Assembly (NCBI GenBank): GCA_020723405.1
Contig: DYIY01000010.1
Coordinates: 106,663 to 170,662, forward strand
DNA: 64,000 bases
Origin: Thiobacillus denitrificans
GTDB taxonomy: Bacteria > Pseudomonadota > Gammaproteobacteria > Burkholderiales > Thiobacillaceae
Direction: 5' to 3'
Positions 35,579 through 45,677 of the stretch are shown one piece after another (position 1 is the first letter of the stretch; the number at the start of each line of letters is the position of its first letter). The position numbers and the translations under genes are program-made. The notes under the pieces were generated by a model. The model ran no database searches. It saw only the letters and a program-made list of their open reading frames with translations, and was not told the origin of the DNA.

Positions 35579-38500
35579 GGCGGTCTCCCGGGGCCGTCCT
35601 GCAACTGGGTAAGGGTGTGTTCGGCGGCAGCGAAATCATACCGTGCCAATTGCTGTTCAAGTTGTTGCCATACGGCCTCGTCGGGCCGGGGTCCGGCGGC
35701 CAGGATCTGGTGCAGGGTGTCCAGGGCGTCGGTGTCGTAATCGCGGGTCTGGCGGATGAGCCGGTCCAGGAGGGGGGTCAGGTCGCTTGTGGCACTGCCC
35801 GGAGGGGAGGGGGGAGCCGGCTGGGCCCGGGCCAGGAGGGGGGGGAGGGTGTCCAGCAATTCCCGCAGCCGGGCATCCAGGTGCGCGAGGGCGCTGGCTT
35901 GGGCCTGGGGTGGGCCTTCCAGGGCGTCCTGGGTGGCCTGGGCGGCTTCGGCGATGGCTTGGGCGCCCAGGTTGCCGGCCACGCCCTTGAGGGTGTGCAG
36001 CAGTTGCCGTGCAGCCTGGGGGTCGGGGCGGGCCAGTTGTTCACGGATGGCGGTGAGGCTGTGGCCGTGGTGGGTGCGGAATTTGTCCAGCAGGGCCAGG
36101 TAGCGGGCCCGGTCGCCGCCCGTGCGGCGCAGGCCGGCGGCGGCGTCCAGTCCGGGCAGGCTGGCCAGGTCTCCCGGGTCGGCCGGGCCGGCGGGGACCG
36201 CTCCCCGGGTGGGCAGACCTTCCACCCAGCGGGCCAGGGTGGCGAACAGGGCGGTGACGTCCACGGGTTTGGCGAGGAAGTCGTTCATGCCGGCGGCCTT
36301 GCAACGGGCCTGGTCTTCGGGGAGGACGCTGGCCGTCATGGCGATGACCGGCAAGCGGGGGAAGCGGGGGTCGGCGCGCAGCCGGCGGGTGGCTTCGAAG
36401 CCGTCCATCACCGGCATCTGCACGTCCATGAGGACGGCGTCGTAGGGCTGGGCGTCCAGGCGGTCCAGGGCTTCCCGGCCGTTGCCGGCCACGTCCACGG
36501 TGAGTCCCGCCTGGCGGAGGATTTCGCCGGCCACGTCCTGGTTCACCGGGTTGTCTTCCACGAGCAGGACGCGGATGCCGTCCAGATGGCCGGGCAGGGC
36601 TGTGCCCCGGGGCCGGGCCCGGCGGGCTTCGGGCAGGGGGCCGTGGAAGGCTTCCATGAGCCCGTCGAACAGGGCGGAGGTGTTCACGGGCTTGTTGAGG
36701 AAGCCGTCCAGGGTGATGTCGGTATGCTGTTCCACACAGGTCTCGCCCCCCTGGCCCACCACCAGCAGTATTTTGGGCGGGGGACGGAGCAGTTCGTCGC
36801 TCCGGATCAGACGGGCGGTTTCCAGGCCGTGGATGCCGGGCATGCGCCAGTCCACCAGCACGGCGTCGTAGGGGCCGCCTTCTTCCTGCGCCACTTGCAG
36901 GGCAGTGAGGGCCCGGGCGCCGTTCTGCACGGCGTGGGCGGTGAAGCCGAGGGATTCGAGCTGACCGTTGAGGATGTCCCGGGCGTTGGGGTTGTCGTCC
37001 ACCACCAGGATGCGTTTGCCGGCCAGGTCGGTCAGGGGCGGGGTGGCCGGTCCGGGTTCATCCTGGGTGGTGGCCAGGGCGATTTCGAAGCGGAAGGTGC
37101 TGCCCTGGCCCAGGCGGCTTTCCACGCCGATGCGGCCGTCCATGAGGTCTACCAGCCGTTTGCAGATGGCCAGACCCAGGCCGGTGCCGCCGTAGCGGCG
37201 GGTGGTGGAGCTGTCGGCCTGTTCGAAGGGCTGGAACAGGCGGGACTGGACTTCAGCTTCCATGCCGATGCCGGTGTCGGCCACGGTGAAGGCGAGCCGG
37301 ACCCGTTCGCCTTCGCATTGCCGGCGTTCCACGCCTACCAGGATGTCGCCCCGGTCGGTGAACTTGATGGCGTTGCCCACCAGGTTCACCAGAATCTGGT
37401 TGAGTCGCAGGGCGTCGCCCAGAAAGGTGGCGGAGGCCAGGTCCGGCGGCACGCGGAAGAGGAGTTCCAGGCCCTTTTCCTGGGCCTTGCCGCCCAGCAG
37501 GTCGGCCAGGGATTGCAGCACGTCACCCAGACGGAAGGGGGCCTGCTCGATGTCCAGTTTGCCGGCTTCGATCTTGGAGAAGTCCAGGATGTCGTTGATG
37601 AGCCGCAGCAAGGCCTGGGCGGCGGCGTCGATGCGTTCCACGTAGCGCCGCTGGCGGCGGTCCAGGCCGCTGCCCAGGGCCAGGTGGGTCATGCCCAGGA
37701 TGGCGTTCATGGGGGTGCGGATTTCGTGGCTCATGTTGGCCAGGAAGTCGCTCTTCGCCCGGCTGGCTTCCTCGGCGATGCGCCGGGCTTCGGCCAGGGC
37801 GGCTTCGGCTTCCTTTTCGGCGCTGATGTCGTAGAGGGCGCCGTTCCAGACGATGTCGCCGTTGTCGTGCAGGTGGGGGCTGCCTTCACAGTGGATCCAC
37901 ACCAGGGACCCGGTCCCGGTGCGGATGCGGAAGTTGGCCCGCAGGCGGGTGAGCGTCGCGGCCGACTGCTGGAAACTTTCCAGCACCAGGGGGCGGTCTT
38001 CCTCGTGGACCATGGCCAGGAGCCGGTTGAAGTCGGCCAGGGCCGCGTCCCGGGGCACGCCGAACAGCCGTTCCACCCCGGCGCTGACGAAGTCGATGTG
38101 GCGCACCATGGCCGGTTCCCGACGCAGGCGGAACACGGCGCCGGGCAGGTCGTCGGTGATCTCCTGGAGCCGTTCCTCGGCCTGGCGCCGTTCGGTGACG
38201 TCGAACAGCACCCCCAGCATGCCGGCCGGTGTGCCGTCGGCCAACTGGAAGGCGGTGATCATGTAGATGACCCGGCGTTTGCCGCCGTCGGCATAAACAA
38301 TGTCGATTTCCCGTTGGGTGGCGCCCCGATTGGCGATGATGGCTTCGTCTTCGGCCTGGAAAGCCAGGCGGTCGGCTTCCGGGATGTAGTCCAGATCCAG
38401 TACCCGTTTGCCGACGAAGTCCTCCCGGCGCACGCCGAAGGCGGTTTCGTAGGCCTGGTTGCAACTGGTGAAGCGGGTGTCCACGCCTTTCACGAAGATG

Positions 38501-39858
38501 GGGTAGGGCAGGGTGTCGAACAAGGCGGTGAGCACGGCAGTGCGCCGGGCCACCCGCTCCTCCAGTTCCTCGTTGAGCACCTGAAGGGCTTCGCTCTTGT
38601 GGGCCAGATCGGTTTCCCGCCGGGCCAGGCGGGCCACCATGCGGTTGAAGGCTTCACCCAGGCGGTGGATTTCCCGGGGGCCGCGCACCCGTACCCGGGC
38701 TTCCAGGTCGCCTGTGGCCAGCGCTTCGGCGGCCTTCACCAGTTCCTCCATAGGCTGGCTGAAACGCCGCGCCATCCAGGCCGACAGGCCACCGGCCAGC
38801 AGGGAGCCGGCCAGGAGCAGGCCCAGCATCTGGGCCGCCAGGCTCTTGCTCCAGGGGGCGAAGGCGTCCTCCGGTGCGTAGGTCACCAGCCAGAAACGCC
38901 GCTTGCCCAGGGTGAGGGGTTGGAACTCGGCCAGCCAGCCGTTGCCCGTCTGGGAGAATCCCAGGGCCTGGCCGGCGGGCCGGCCCTGGTTTTCCCAGGC
39001 CCGGTACGCCTGGCCCAGGGCACTGCCGGGATACGCCGAGGCCTGTTGCAGGGGAGCTGCACCCCGGCCGGCCAGGGGCGCCAGTTCCCGGGGCAGACCA
39101 ACCACCTCGCCAGCCTCGCCCAGCACCGCCACGCCGCCACCACCGCCCAGTTCCAGGCTCTGCAACTGGTGGGAAAGGCTGGCCAGCAGGATGTCCATGG
39201 CCAAGACCCGAACCCGGCCGGCGCTGTCCTGCCAGTCCATGGAAACGGTGATGCCCGGTTGGCCCGAGGCGAAGAACACGTAGGGGGAGGTCCAGTGGAA
39301 ATCCTCGGGATCCTGGAGATCCAGGGCGCCCTGATACCAGGGTCGGGTACGGTTGTCGTAGCCCACGTCGGCCTTGCGTTCCTGGCCGAGCAGGGTGCGG
39401 CCGTCCCGCCAGTTGAGGTACAGCGCGTCCCTGCCCCAATGCTCGGCTCGGGCGATGCGGTTGGTCCAGGTGCCGTCCGGGTTGCGCAGCAGCAGGAAGC
39501 TGTCGCCCCGGGCATCGCCCAGCACGAAGCCTGCCACCCGGGGGTTGGCCAGCAACATGGGGATGAACCCCCGGTTCAGGGCGGCCGCCTGCTCGGGCCG
39601 GGCCAGGTCGGCCACCTCGCCTTCCACCAGATGGCGGGCGCCGGCCAGGGTGTGTTCCAGGCGGGCGAAGTCGTCGCGCAGGGCCAGCAGCAGGGGCAGA
39701 CTGGCGTCGCGCATGCCCGCCAGGGCCAAACGGTCCAGGCTGGGACGCAACACCAGCAGGTAGGCCGACACGGAGAACAGGGCGAAGCACAGCACCACCA
39801 GCGCGGTCATGCCGCGCATCAGGGTCCGGCGGATGTTCAACCTGCCTTTGCTGGCCAC
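35575..39858 (-). CDS. Hybrid sensor histidine kinase (Cache-HAMP-PAS-PAS-HK-REC-REC-HPt)
   Basis: 1427 residues from a GTG at 39858 preceded by GGAGG. In order: TM helix (about 16-36), a periplasmic Cache-like sensor domain (about 40-330), a second TM ([18 protein letters not shown]), HAMP, two PAS domains, HisKA ([19 protein letters not shown]), ATPase ([16 protein letters not shown]), two receiver domains ([22 protein letters not shown]) and a C-terminal HPt domain ([14 protein letters not shown]). It is an internal phosphorelay, BarA/EvgS-like in layout. The output is probably the HD-GYP regulator to which it is translationally coupled. The periplasmic ligand is unknown. Confidence 0.94.
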   Translation of the reverse strand: MASKGRLNIRRTLMRGMTALVVLCFALFSVSAYLLVLRPSLDRLALAGMRDASLPLLLALRDDFARLEHTLAGARHLVEGEVADLARPEQAAALNRGFIPMLLANPRVAGFVLGDARGDSFLLLRNPDGTWTNRIARAEHWGRDALYLNWRDGRTLLGQERKADVGYDNRTRPWYQGALDLQDPEDFHWTSPYVFFASGQPGITVSMDWQDSAGRVRVLAMDILLASLSHQLQSLELGGGGGVAVLGEAGEVVGLPRELAPLAGRGAAPLQQASAYPGSALGQAYRAWENQGRPAGQALGFSQTGNGWLAEFQPLTLGKRRFWLVTYAPEDAFAPWSKSLAAQMLGLLLAGSLLAGGLSAWMARRFSQPMEELVKAAEALATGDLEARVRVRGPREIHRLGEAFNRMVARLARRETDLAHKSEALQVLNEELEERVARRTAVLTALFDTLPYPIFVKGVDTRFTSCNQAYETAFGVRREDFVGKRVLDLDYIPEADRLAFQAEDEAIIANRGATQREIDIVYADGGKRRVIYMITAFQLADGTPAGMLGVLFDVTERRQAEERLQEITDDLPGAVFRLRREPAMVRHIDFVSAGVERLFGVPRDAALADFNRLLAMVHEEDRPLVLESFQQSAATLTRLRANFRIRTGTGSLVWIHCEGSPHLHDNGDIVWNGALYDISAEKEAEAALAEARRIAEEASRAKSDFLANMSHEIRTPMNAILGMTHLALGSGLDRRQRRYVERIDAAAQALLRLINDILDFSKIEAGKLDIEQAPFRLGDVLQSLADLLGGKAQEKGLELLFRVPPDLASATFLGDALRLNQILVNLVGNAIKFTDRGDILVGVERRQCEGERVRLAFTVADTGIGMEAEVQSRLFQPFEQADSSTTRRYGGTGLGLAICKRLVDLMDGRIGVESRLGQGSTFRFEIALATTQDEPGPATPPLTDLAGKRILVVDDNPNARDILNGQLESLGFTAHAVQNGARALTALQVAQEEGGPYDAVLVDWRMPGIHGLETARLIRSDELLRPPPKILLVVGQGGETCVEQHTDITLDGFLNKPVNTSALFDGLMEAFHGPLPEARRARPRGTALPGHLDGIRVLLVEDNPVNQDVAGEILRQAGLTVDVAGNGREALDRLDAQPYDAVLMDVQMPVMDGFEATRRLRADPRFPRLPVIAMTASVLPEDQARCKAAGMNDFLAKPVDVTALFATLARWVEGLPTRGAVPAGPADPGDLASLPGLDAAAGLRRTGGDRARYLALLDKFRTHHGHSLTAIREQLARPDPQAARQLLHTLKGVAGNLGAQAIAEAAQATQDALEGPPQAQASALAHLDARLRELLDTLPPLLARAQPAPPSPPGSATSDLTPLLDRLIRQTRDYDTDALDTLHQILAAGPRPDEAVWQQLEQQLARYDFAAAEHTLTQLQDGPGRPP

Positions 39859-39920
39859 GCGGCAACCTCCATGGATGACGCGTTATGCCCGACAAGCCCC
39901 TTATCTTGCAAGGGCCTGCC

Positions 39921-40385
39921 TCAGCGGGCGGCGAAGAAGCGGTCGTAACCGTCCGGCGTGAAGCCCTGGACCTTGCGTCCCTGATAAAGCAGCAGGGGCA
40001 CGCTGCCGCCGCCACCGGCCTGGCGGTAGGTGGCCTGGCCGTCGGGCGTGTCGATGTTGTATTCCCGGTAGCCGATGCCCTTCTCGGCCAGGTAGGCCTT
40101 GGCCCGGCGGCAATATCCGCACCAGTCGGCGGAGAACAGGGTGACGCCGTCGCCCACGGGCAGCCCCGGGCTGGCGGATGGGGAGGGCGTTTGGGCGGAG
40201 GGGGGAACCGGCGAAGCCGGCAGGCTCATGACCGTGAAGGATTTCACGGTCTTGGCATCGCTGGGGGGACGGTCGCTGTAAACGATGCGGCCATCGGGAC
40301 CCACCGATTTGTAGAGTTTTTCAGCGGCGGCCGGCAGGGCGGCCAGGCAGGCAAGAATCAGGGCAAGGCTGGGTTTGACGGACAT
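39921..40385 (-). CDS. Secreted glutaredoxin-domain protein with DUF4124-like N-terminus
   Basis: 154 residues with a signal peptide (about 1-21, ending PAAAE), a short DUF4124-like segment (LYKSVGPDGRIVYSDRPP), a Pro/Ser-rich linker (about 55-75), then a glutaredoxin fold with redox motif FSADWCGYCRRA and a Gly-rich VPLLL segment. It probably acts in the periplasm as a disulfide oxidoreductase. GGGAGA precedes the ATG at 40385. Confidence 0.85.
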   Translation of the reverse strand: MSVKPSLALILACLAALPAAAEKLYKSVGPDGRIVYSDRPPSDAKTVKSFTVMSLPASPVPPSAQTPSPSASPGLPVGDGVTLFSADWCGYCRRAKAYLAEKGIGYREYNIDTPDGQATYRQAGGGGSVPLLLYQGRKVQGFTPDGYDRFFAAR

Positions 40386-40411
40386 GGTTTTATCTCCCCG
40401 TGTGGTACTGG

Positions 40412-42025
40412 CTATTCCTTATCTTCCGCGCCTCCCACGGCCACCGTGGCGTCCCGGGCATCGATGAGCAGGGCGGTGCCGGTGCGGTAGGGCTGGCTGA
40501 ACAAGGGCTGGTAGCCCTCGGCATTCTGGCCCCTTTTCAGGTACACCACCACCACGCCCCGGGGGTGGCGGGCCAGCCAGGCCGGGACGTCCCGGCTGCC
40601 GATTTCTTCCAGGGGTCGGCTGAGCCGGCCGGCGAACTGGAACTGGGCGTGGTAGTTGGCGGCATTGGCCACCGGGCGGCCTTCGGCCTGGTAGCGGGCC
40701 AGTTCCCGGGAAATGGGGGCCATGTCGTAGGCCGGGGTGAGGGGGCGGATGAGGGCGGCGAGCAGCCACAACACGGCCAGCAGGGTGGACCAGGCCAGAC
40801 GGCGGATGCGTTGCCGGGGGTCCTGGCCGCTGAGGGCCAGCAGGCCGGCCAACAGGAAACCCAGCCCGGCCCAGGCCGGCCAGGCCCGGGCAACGCTGAG
40901 GCTGCCTTGGGCTTCCAGAAGACCCAGGCCCAGCAGGCTCAACCACAGGCCCAGGGCCAGCAGGGCCAAGGCCGGTGCCCAGGGCCGCCCGGCGGGTGGC
41001 TGGCGGGCCAGCAGATGGCCCAGGATCAGGGCGGCGGCGGGGAATTCCGGCAACAGGTAGTGGGGCTGCTTGCCGCTGATGAAGGAAAAGACCAGCAAGC
41101 CGCCCAGGAACCAGACCAGGGCGAAGCGCAAGCCCGGATCGCTGCCTTCAGCCCGGATGTGGCGGATCAGGCCCCACAGCAGGCGGGGCCAGAACAACCA
41201 GGGAAAGAGCAGCAGGGGCAGCAGGGCCAGGTACCACCACACGGGGCGCTGGTGGGCAAAGGATTCCACCATGCGATTGGCGGTCTGGCCCCAGAAGATG
41301 GCGTTGCGGTATGCCCCCCCCCCCGACAGGCCGGCGGGGATGGCCCAGGCCAGGGCGATGGCCGTACCCAGCAGAAGACCCAGTCCCACCCCGCCATACC
41401 AGCGCCGCCACGACACGGGCCGCTCGGCGGCGTGGCGCAGCCACCAGGGCGCCAGCAGGGCGGCAGGCAGCAGATGCACCAGGATGGCCGGCCCCTTGGC
41501 CAGCACCCCCAGGCCCACCCCCAATCCGAACAGGGCCCAGGCCCGGCGACGCCCGCCGAAAGCCGCTTCCACCAGGCCGGTGAGGCCGATGAGCGCGCAC
41601 ACGGCGATGAGCACGTCGAAGAAGAGGGCCTCGGCGTAGATCAGCCAGAGCAGGCTGGAGAGCAGAACCAGGGGCGCCAGCCGGGCGGTATCCGCAGCCC
41701 CGGGCCACAACCGGCGGGCCAGCCGCCAGGTCAGCGCCGTGGCGGACAGGGCCAGCAGGGGGGAAAGCAGGCGGGGCCACCAGTCGTTGACGCCGAACAC
41801 GCCCCAGCCGGCATGGATCAACCAGAACAACAGGGGCGGCTTGTGGCTGTAGGTTTCGCCGTTCTTGAAGGGCACCAGGAAATCGCCCCGCTGCCACATC
41901 TCCCAGGCCACCGCCAGATAACGGGTTTCGTCCAGGGGCAGAGCGGGCCGGGCCAGCAGGGCCACGCCGGCCAGAAGACCCAGCCAGACCAGCCAGAGCA
42001 GCCAGTTGGGGCGGACCTCGTTCAC
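40412..42025 (-). CDS. ArnT-like glycosyltransferase family 39 membrane protein
   Basis: 537 residues, GTG start. About twelve hydrophobic helices. The first periplasmic loop has the acidic pair in LPLDETRYLAVAWEM, typical of ArnT/PMT enzymes that use polyprenyl-phosphate sugars, then NGETYSHKPPLLFWL, also characteristic. It transfers a sugar from a lipid carrier onto lipid A or another envelope acceptor; which one is unknown. It is coupled by a 4-bp overlap to the VTT gene and lies in an operon with a GT2 that could make the lipid-linked donor. Confidence 0.88.
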   Translation of the reverse strand: MNEVRPNWLLWLVWLGLLAGVALLARPALPLDETRYLAVAWEMWQRGDFLVPFKNGETYSHKPPLLFWLIHAGWGVFGVNDWWPRLLSPLLALSATALTWRLARRLWPGAADTARLAPLVLLSSLLWLIYAEALFFDVLIAVCALIGLTGLVEAAFGGRRRAWALFGLGVGLGVLAKGPAILVHLLPAALLAPWWLRHAAERPVSWRRWYGGVGLGLLLGTAIALAWAIPAGLSGGGAYRNAIFWGQTANRMVESFAHQRPVWWYLALLPLLLFPWLFWPRLLWGLIRHIRAEGSDPGLRFALVWFLGGLLVFSFISGKQPHYLLPEFPAAALILGHLLARQPPAGRPWAPALALLALGLWLSLLGLGLLEAQGSLSVARAWPAWAGLGFLLAGLLALSGQDPRQRIRRLAWSTLLAVLWLLAALIRPLTPAYDMAPISRELARYQAEGRPVANAANYHAQFQFAGRLSRPLEEIGSRDVPAWLARHPRGVVVVYLKRGQNAEGYQPLFSQPYRTGTALLIDARDATVAVGGAEDKE

Positions 42026-42729
42026 TTGTCGGGTGGCGGTTGGTCCGCCTCGCCCAGGGCCGCGTCCAGTTCCTGTTCCAGGGCGGTGCCGTGGCGGTGC
42101 TTGTGGTAGAGCCAGACGCCCATGGCGCTGGAGACGACGAACAGCACCCCGGCCAGGCTCAGGCGCAGGGCCGGGTCGAAGTGCACGCCGCTGCCGGCCA
42201 GGGCGAACACCAGAGTCTGGGGCACGTAGCCCACGGCCGAGCCGGCGAAGAAGGGCAGGCCCCGCACGCTGGCCACGCCGGCCAGCAGGTTGGTGACCAG
42301 GTTGCTGCCCACCGGCAGCAGGCGGATCACTACCGCCATGGCGAAGGGATGGCCGCGCAGGAAGTCATCCACCTTGCGGATGCGTCCGGGAAAGCGGTGG
42401 GCCACCAGGCTCCGGCCGAACCAGCGGGCATAGTTGAAGGTGATGATGCAGCCGAGCAGGGCAGCCAGCACCCCCAGCAGGGTGCCGCTCACGAAGCCGA
42501 AGGCGTAGCCGGCCAGGAAGGCCACCACCTGGCGGGGAAAGCCCACCGCCGTGGTGGCCGCCCCCATGGCCAGGAAGATCAGGTCCCCGGTCCAGCCCTT
42601 GCCCCGCACCTGGTTGTCGATCCACTGCTCGGACAGCATGTCGGCCAGGTGGCCGTGCTTGGCCAGGAATCCCAGGGCCGCCAGGGAGGCGATGAGCAGC
42701 AGGCCCTTGAGGATGGCGCGAGGCGACAT
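42022..42729 (-). CDS. TVP38/TMEM64 (VTT-domain) membrane protein
   Basis: 235 residues, about five to six hydrophobic helices. The central VTT/SNARE-associated segment has FPRQVVAFLAGYAFGFVSG and PVGSNLVTNLLAGV. Relatives of this and the DedA family handle lipid carriers or scramble lipids, which fits its position between a GT2 and a GT39 gene. The stop overlaps the next gene start by 4 bp and its start lies 10 bp after the GT2 stop. Confidence 0.88.
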   Translation of the reverse strand: MSPRAILKGLLLIASLAALGFLAKHGHLADMLSEQWIDNQVRGKGWTGDLIFLAMGAATTAVGFPRQVVAFLAGYAFGFVSGTLLGVLAALLGCIITFNYARWFGRSLVAHRFPGRIRKVDDFLRGHPFAMAVVIRLLPVGSNLVTNLLAGVASVRGLPFFAGSAVGYVPQTLVFALAGSGVHFDPALRLSLAGVLFVVSSAMGVWLYHKHRHGTALEQELDAALGEADQPPPDK

Positions 42730-42739
42730 GGGGCCGCAG

Positions 42740-43486
42740 TCAGGGTTCCAGGTATTCCGGCCGCTTGGCGCGGCGGATCAGCCATTGCACGCCGAACAGA
42801 TCGACGATACCCACCCACAGGCGGTTGTTGAGACCGTACTTGGAGGTGCCCCGCTCCCGGGGCCGGTGGTTGACCACCACCGATACGACCCGGCCGCCGT
42901 GGCGCTGCACCAGGGCGGGCAGGAAGCGGTGCATGTGGTCGAAGTAGGGCAGACGCAGGAAGGTGGGCCGGTAGAACACCTTGAGGCCGCAGCCCGTGTC
43001 CGGGGTGGCGTCCTTGAGCAGGCGGGAACGCACGCCGTTGGCCACCTTGGAAGAAAAGCGGCGGAACCAGGTGTCCTGGCGGCGGGCCCGCCAGCCGGCC
43101 AGCATGTGCAGGTTCTCTTCCGGCCGGGTGGCCCTGAGGCGGGCCAGCAGGGCGGGGATGTCGGCCGGATCGTTCTGGCCGTCCCCGTCCAGGGTGGCGA
43201 TCCAGTCGAAACCGGCGGCCCACACCCCGGAGGTGATGGCCGTGCTCTGGCCGCAGGCCTCCCGGTGGCGGACGATCCGCAGTTGCGGCAGTTCGCCGGC
43301 CAGGCGCCGGAGTTCCGCCAGGGTGCCGTCGGTGCTGCCATCGTCCACGTAGACGATCTCGAACTCGTCCAGGCCCGACAGGGCGGCGACGATCTCGCGG
43401 ATCAGGGGTTCGATGTTCTCGGCCTCGTTCTTCACGGGCACGACCACCGAAAGGCGGTTGTCGTAGGGGGGCGGCATGGTGGGCAT
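42740..43486 (-). CDS. Glycosyltransferase family 2 (dolichol-phosphate mannosyltransferase-like)
   Basis: 248 residues from the ATG at 43486; the ATG at 43477 is equally possible and neither has a clear ribosome-binding site. The GT-A fold opens RLSVVVPVKNEAENIEPL, with VYVDDGSTDGT and the metal/donor motif TLDGDGQNDP. It is expected to make a polyprenyl-phosphate sugar on the cytoplasmic face. It is the first gene of a GT2-VTT-GT39 operon, read as: make lipid-P-sugar, move it across, then transfer it. Confidence 0.88.
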   Translation of the reverse strand: MPTMPPPYDNRLSVVVPVKNEAENIEPLIREIVAALSGLDEFEIVYVDDGSTDGTLAELRRLAGELPQLRIVRHREACGQSTAITSGVWAAGFDWIATLDGDGQNDPADIPALLARLRATRPEENLHMLAGWRARRQDTWFRRFSSKVANGVRSRLLKDATPDTGCGLKVFYRPTFLRLPYFDHMHRFLPALVQRHGGRVVSVVVNHRPRERGTSKYGLNNRLWVGIVDLFGVQWLIRRAKRPEYLEP

Positions 43487-43625
43487 GGACGGTCTGGGCG
43501 CGGCGATTCTAACCTTTCGGCACAGGAACACCCCCCGTGGCATGGGGGCACTGGAAAAATGCCCGTCCCCTTGTGGCGATTTCCTTGCCTGGAATCCACT
43601 CCCCGTGTATTCTCCCGCCCCTTCC

Positions 43626-43716
<91 letters not shown>

Positions 43717-43723
43717 GAAATGA

Positions 43724-43748
43724 AAACGCCCCGCTTGCCGGGGCGTTT
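43724..43748 (+). terminator. Rho-independent terminator after tRNA-Ser
   Basis: AACGCCCC (43725-43732) pairs with GGGGCGTT (43740-43747) around a short loop, with A's before and T's after. It lies 8 bp behind the tRNA. Confidence 0.85.
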
Positions 43749-43800
43749 GTGTTTCCGGCATTTGGAGGCTGGGAGCCCGCGACTGGGGAGCCACCCAGTC

Positions 43801-43809
43801 TCTCCGCCA
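43801..43809 (+). repeat. Short copy of the tRNA-Ser 3' end
   Basis: TCTCCGCCA repeats the last nine bases of the tRNA gene (43708-43716), and both copies are followed within a few bases by ATGAA. It may be a tRNA-gene remnant or a trace of integration; at nine bases chance is possible. Confidence 0.3.
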
Positions 43810-43825
43810 ATGAATCGGGAACCAT

Positions 43826-43868
43826 GGGCCGGCCGGGCCTGGTGCGGTTCGCGTTGCTCACCACACCC
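43826..43868. repeat. Dispersed imperfect-palindrome element, copy 2
   Basis: GGGCCGGCCGG followed by a 29-bp core at 43840-43868 that matches the copy at 26529-26557 in 24 positions, including GCGGTTCGC and GCTCACCACA. Confidence 0.5.
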
Positions 43869-43923
43869 GCAAAGCCAGGGTGGTTGGCACCGGTGGAGCG
43901 GGTTTACCCCGCCCCTGCCCGGC

Positions 43924-44997
43924 TTACGGCTGCAAGGCCTTCAGGCGGGTGATTTCCGCGTTGCGCCAGTCGGTGATGGGCTGCCAGGGGCCGTAGAGGA
44001 TCTGGGCGTCGCTGAAGGGTTCCCCCGTGTAGCTGCAGCCCACCAGCCAGGCGGCGGGCTTGCGCAGGGCGCCGGGGATGCCGTCCGCTTCGATGTGGCA
44101 GAACATCTCGTCGGCCATGCCGTCCGGCCGGGCCTGGTCGTTGATGTAGGCGGCCATGTCCAGGGCTTGCTGGGCGCTCAGGGTATTGGGCTTGCCGTAG
44201 GGCATGTGGGTGCGGATGTAGCCGGCCAGGTTCTGGGAGTTGTAGAAGGCCGCTCCCCGGGAATAGCTGTGGTCTCCCCACAGGGCCGGGGTGCGGGGAC
44301 GGTTTTCGCCGCGCCGGTATTCGCCTTTGCCGGCGCCGTCCTTGCTGTGGCAGGAGGAGCACTTGTCCCGATACAGGGTCTTGCCCTTGGCGGGGTTGGC
44401 GACCATGTTGGCCACGTTGGCGTCCACCGCCGGCAGGGCGGTGCCGGGCAGGTTCACCCAGCCCGTGCCCTGCATGTTCGGGTCGGTGACGCCTTCCGAC
44501 AGCCAATGGATGTAGGCCACCATGTCCTGCATGACCGGGTCGCTCTTGGACAGGGTGCGGGAGGTGTTCATGCAGTTGCGGAAGCAATCGACGATGGAGT
44601 CTTCCAGGTCCCGGTTGTAGTTCAGGGGGCGGAAGTAGGGCAGGCCGGCGTACTTGGCCGGGGATTGGTACATGGGCGTGCCGGAGGGGACGTGGCCGCC
44701 GGTGAAGTGGCAACTGGAGCAGGCGATGTTGCTGGTGGAGTAGGGGGTGCCGTCGGAGAATTTCTTGTTGCCGTCGGGGCCCAGGGTCTTGCTGGTGTGG
44801 TGGATGTATTCATAGCCCCGCTTGGCGGCTTCTGGTGCGCTGTCGATCTTGCGGCAATTGAACCAGGGGCCCATGGCGTCGCAATCGGGCTCGACGATCT
44901 TGCCGTCGAAGCCCAGGTTGTCGGCCTGGACCTGGGTGGCCAGCAGCAGGACGCCGGCCAGGCGGGTGAACAGTTTCAGGTAGTGGGTGGGGTGCAT
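43924..44997 (-). CDS. TsdA-like dihaem cytochrome c (thiosulfate dehydrogenase family)
   Basis: 357 residues from the ATG at 44997, which AGGAGA precedes; an upstream in-frame start at 45048 is rejected. The signal peptide runs to about residue 26 (LLLATQVQADN). Two CSSCH haem c sites are present: NIACSSCHFTGG and DKCSSCHSKDG. Between them, DSIVDCFRNCMNTSRTL resembles the TsdA segment that supplies a cysteine haem ligand, and THMPYGKPNTL could supply the Met ligand of haem 2. TsdA oxidises thiosulfate to tetrathionate or works in reverse. This fits a Dsr sulfur oxidiser, but the assignment needs alignment. Confidence 0.75.
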   Translation of the reverse strand: MHPTHYLKLFTRLAGVLLLATQVQADNLGFDGKIVEPDCDAMGPWFNCRKIDSAPEAAKRGYEYIHHTSKTLGPDGNKKFSDGTPYSTSNIACSSCHFTGGHVPSGTPMYQSPAKYAGLPYFRPLNYNRDLEDSIVDCFRNCMNTSRTLSKSDPVMQDMVAYIHWLSEGVTDPNMQGTGWVNLPGTALPAVDANVANMVANPAKGKTLYRDKCSSCHSKDGAGKGEYRRGENRPRTPALWGDHSYSRGAAFYNSQNLAGYIRTHMPYGKPNTLSAQQALDMAAYINDQARPDGMADEMFCHIEADGIPGALRKPAAWLVGCSYTGEPFSDAQILYGPWQPITDWRNAEITRLKALQP

Positions 44998-45169
44998 GGT
45001 GATCTCCTCTCGCGTCATGGTTGGATGACGGGAGGGAATGTGGGACATGGGGCCCGGGGGCCTCAGTGACTTTTATTACATGGGTCCGAGGGGGGGCGGC
45101 AAAGGGTCGTATTGCTCCCGGCCCCGGCCGGCCCCGATAATGGCCGCGTCCTCCCACCTTCCTCAGCCG

Positions 45170-45628
45170 ATGTCCGCTTCTCCCGCTCCCGATTTCCAAC
45201 TGGCCGCCACCGGCGGCAAGACCCTGCAACTCAGCGATTTCAAGGGCCGTGGCCTGGTGCTCTACTTCTATCCCAAGGACAGCACGCCGGGCTGCACCAC
45301 GGAAGGCCAGGATTTCCGGGACCATTACGCCGGGTTCCAGGCCCTGGGCTGGAGCGTGCTGGGGGTCTCCCGGGATTCCGTCAAGTCCCACGAGAACTTC
45401 AAGGCCAAGCAGGGTTTTCCCTTCGATCTCCTGTCCGATCCCGACGAGACGGCGTGCCAGGCCTACGGCGTCATGAAATTGAAAAACCTGTATGGGAAAC
45501 AGGTGCGCGGCGTCGAGCGCAGCACCTTCGCCATCGGCCCGGACGGCACCCTGTTGCGGGAGTGGCGGGGCGTGAAGGTGCCCGGCCACGTCCGGGAAGT
45601 CCTGGATTTCCTGCGCGGCCCGGCCTGA
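45170..45628 (+). CDS. bcp: Thioredoxin-dependent peroxiredoxin (Bcp/PrxQ)
   Basis: Reduces hydroperoxides with electrons from thioredoxin, in the cytoplasm. The ATG at 45170 gives 152 residues, matching the family; an in-frame ATG at 45140 is possible. The peroxidatic Cys is in YPKDSTPGCTTEG; the E. coli-type resolving Cys five residues later is absent. A second Cys (ETACQAYG) lies further along. Next gene is phoH, an order seen often in Betaproteobacteria. Confidence 0.93.
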   Translation: MSASPAPDFQLAATGGKTLQLSDFKGRGLVLYFYPKDSTPGCTTEGQDFRDHYAGFQALGWSVLGVSRDSVKSHENFKAKQGFPFDLLSDPDETACQAYGVMKLKNLYGKQVRGVERSTFAIGPDGTLLREWRGVKVPGHVREVLDFLRGPA

Positions 45629-45677
45629 TGCGGACCGCCTGCTTTCTTTCCTTCCACCCACACTTGGGACGATCCTG

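Noticed and set aside
35617..39948. 1443-codon + strand open frame opposite the hybrid kinase
   Set aside because: Antisense shadow with no recognisable domain, whereas the minus strand encodes eight ordered domains.
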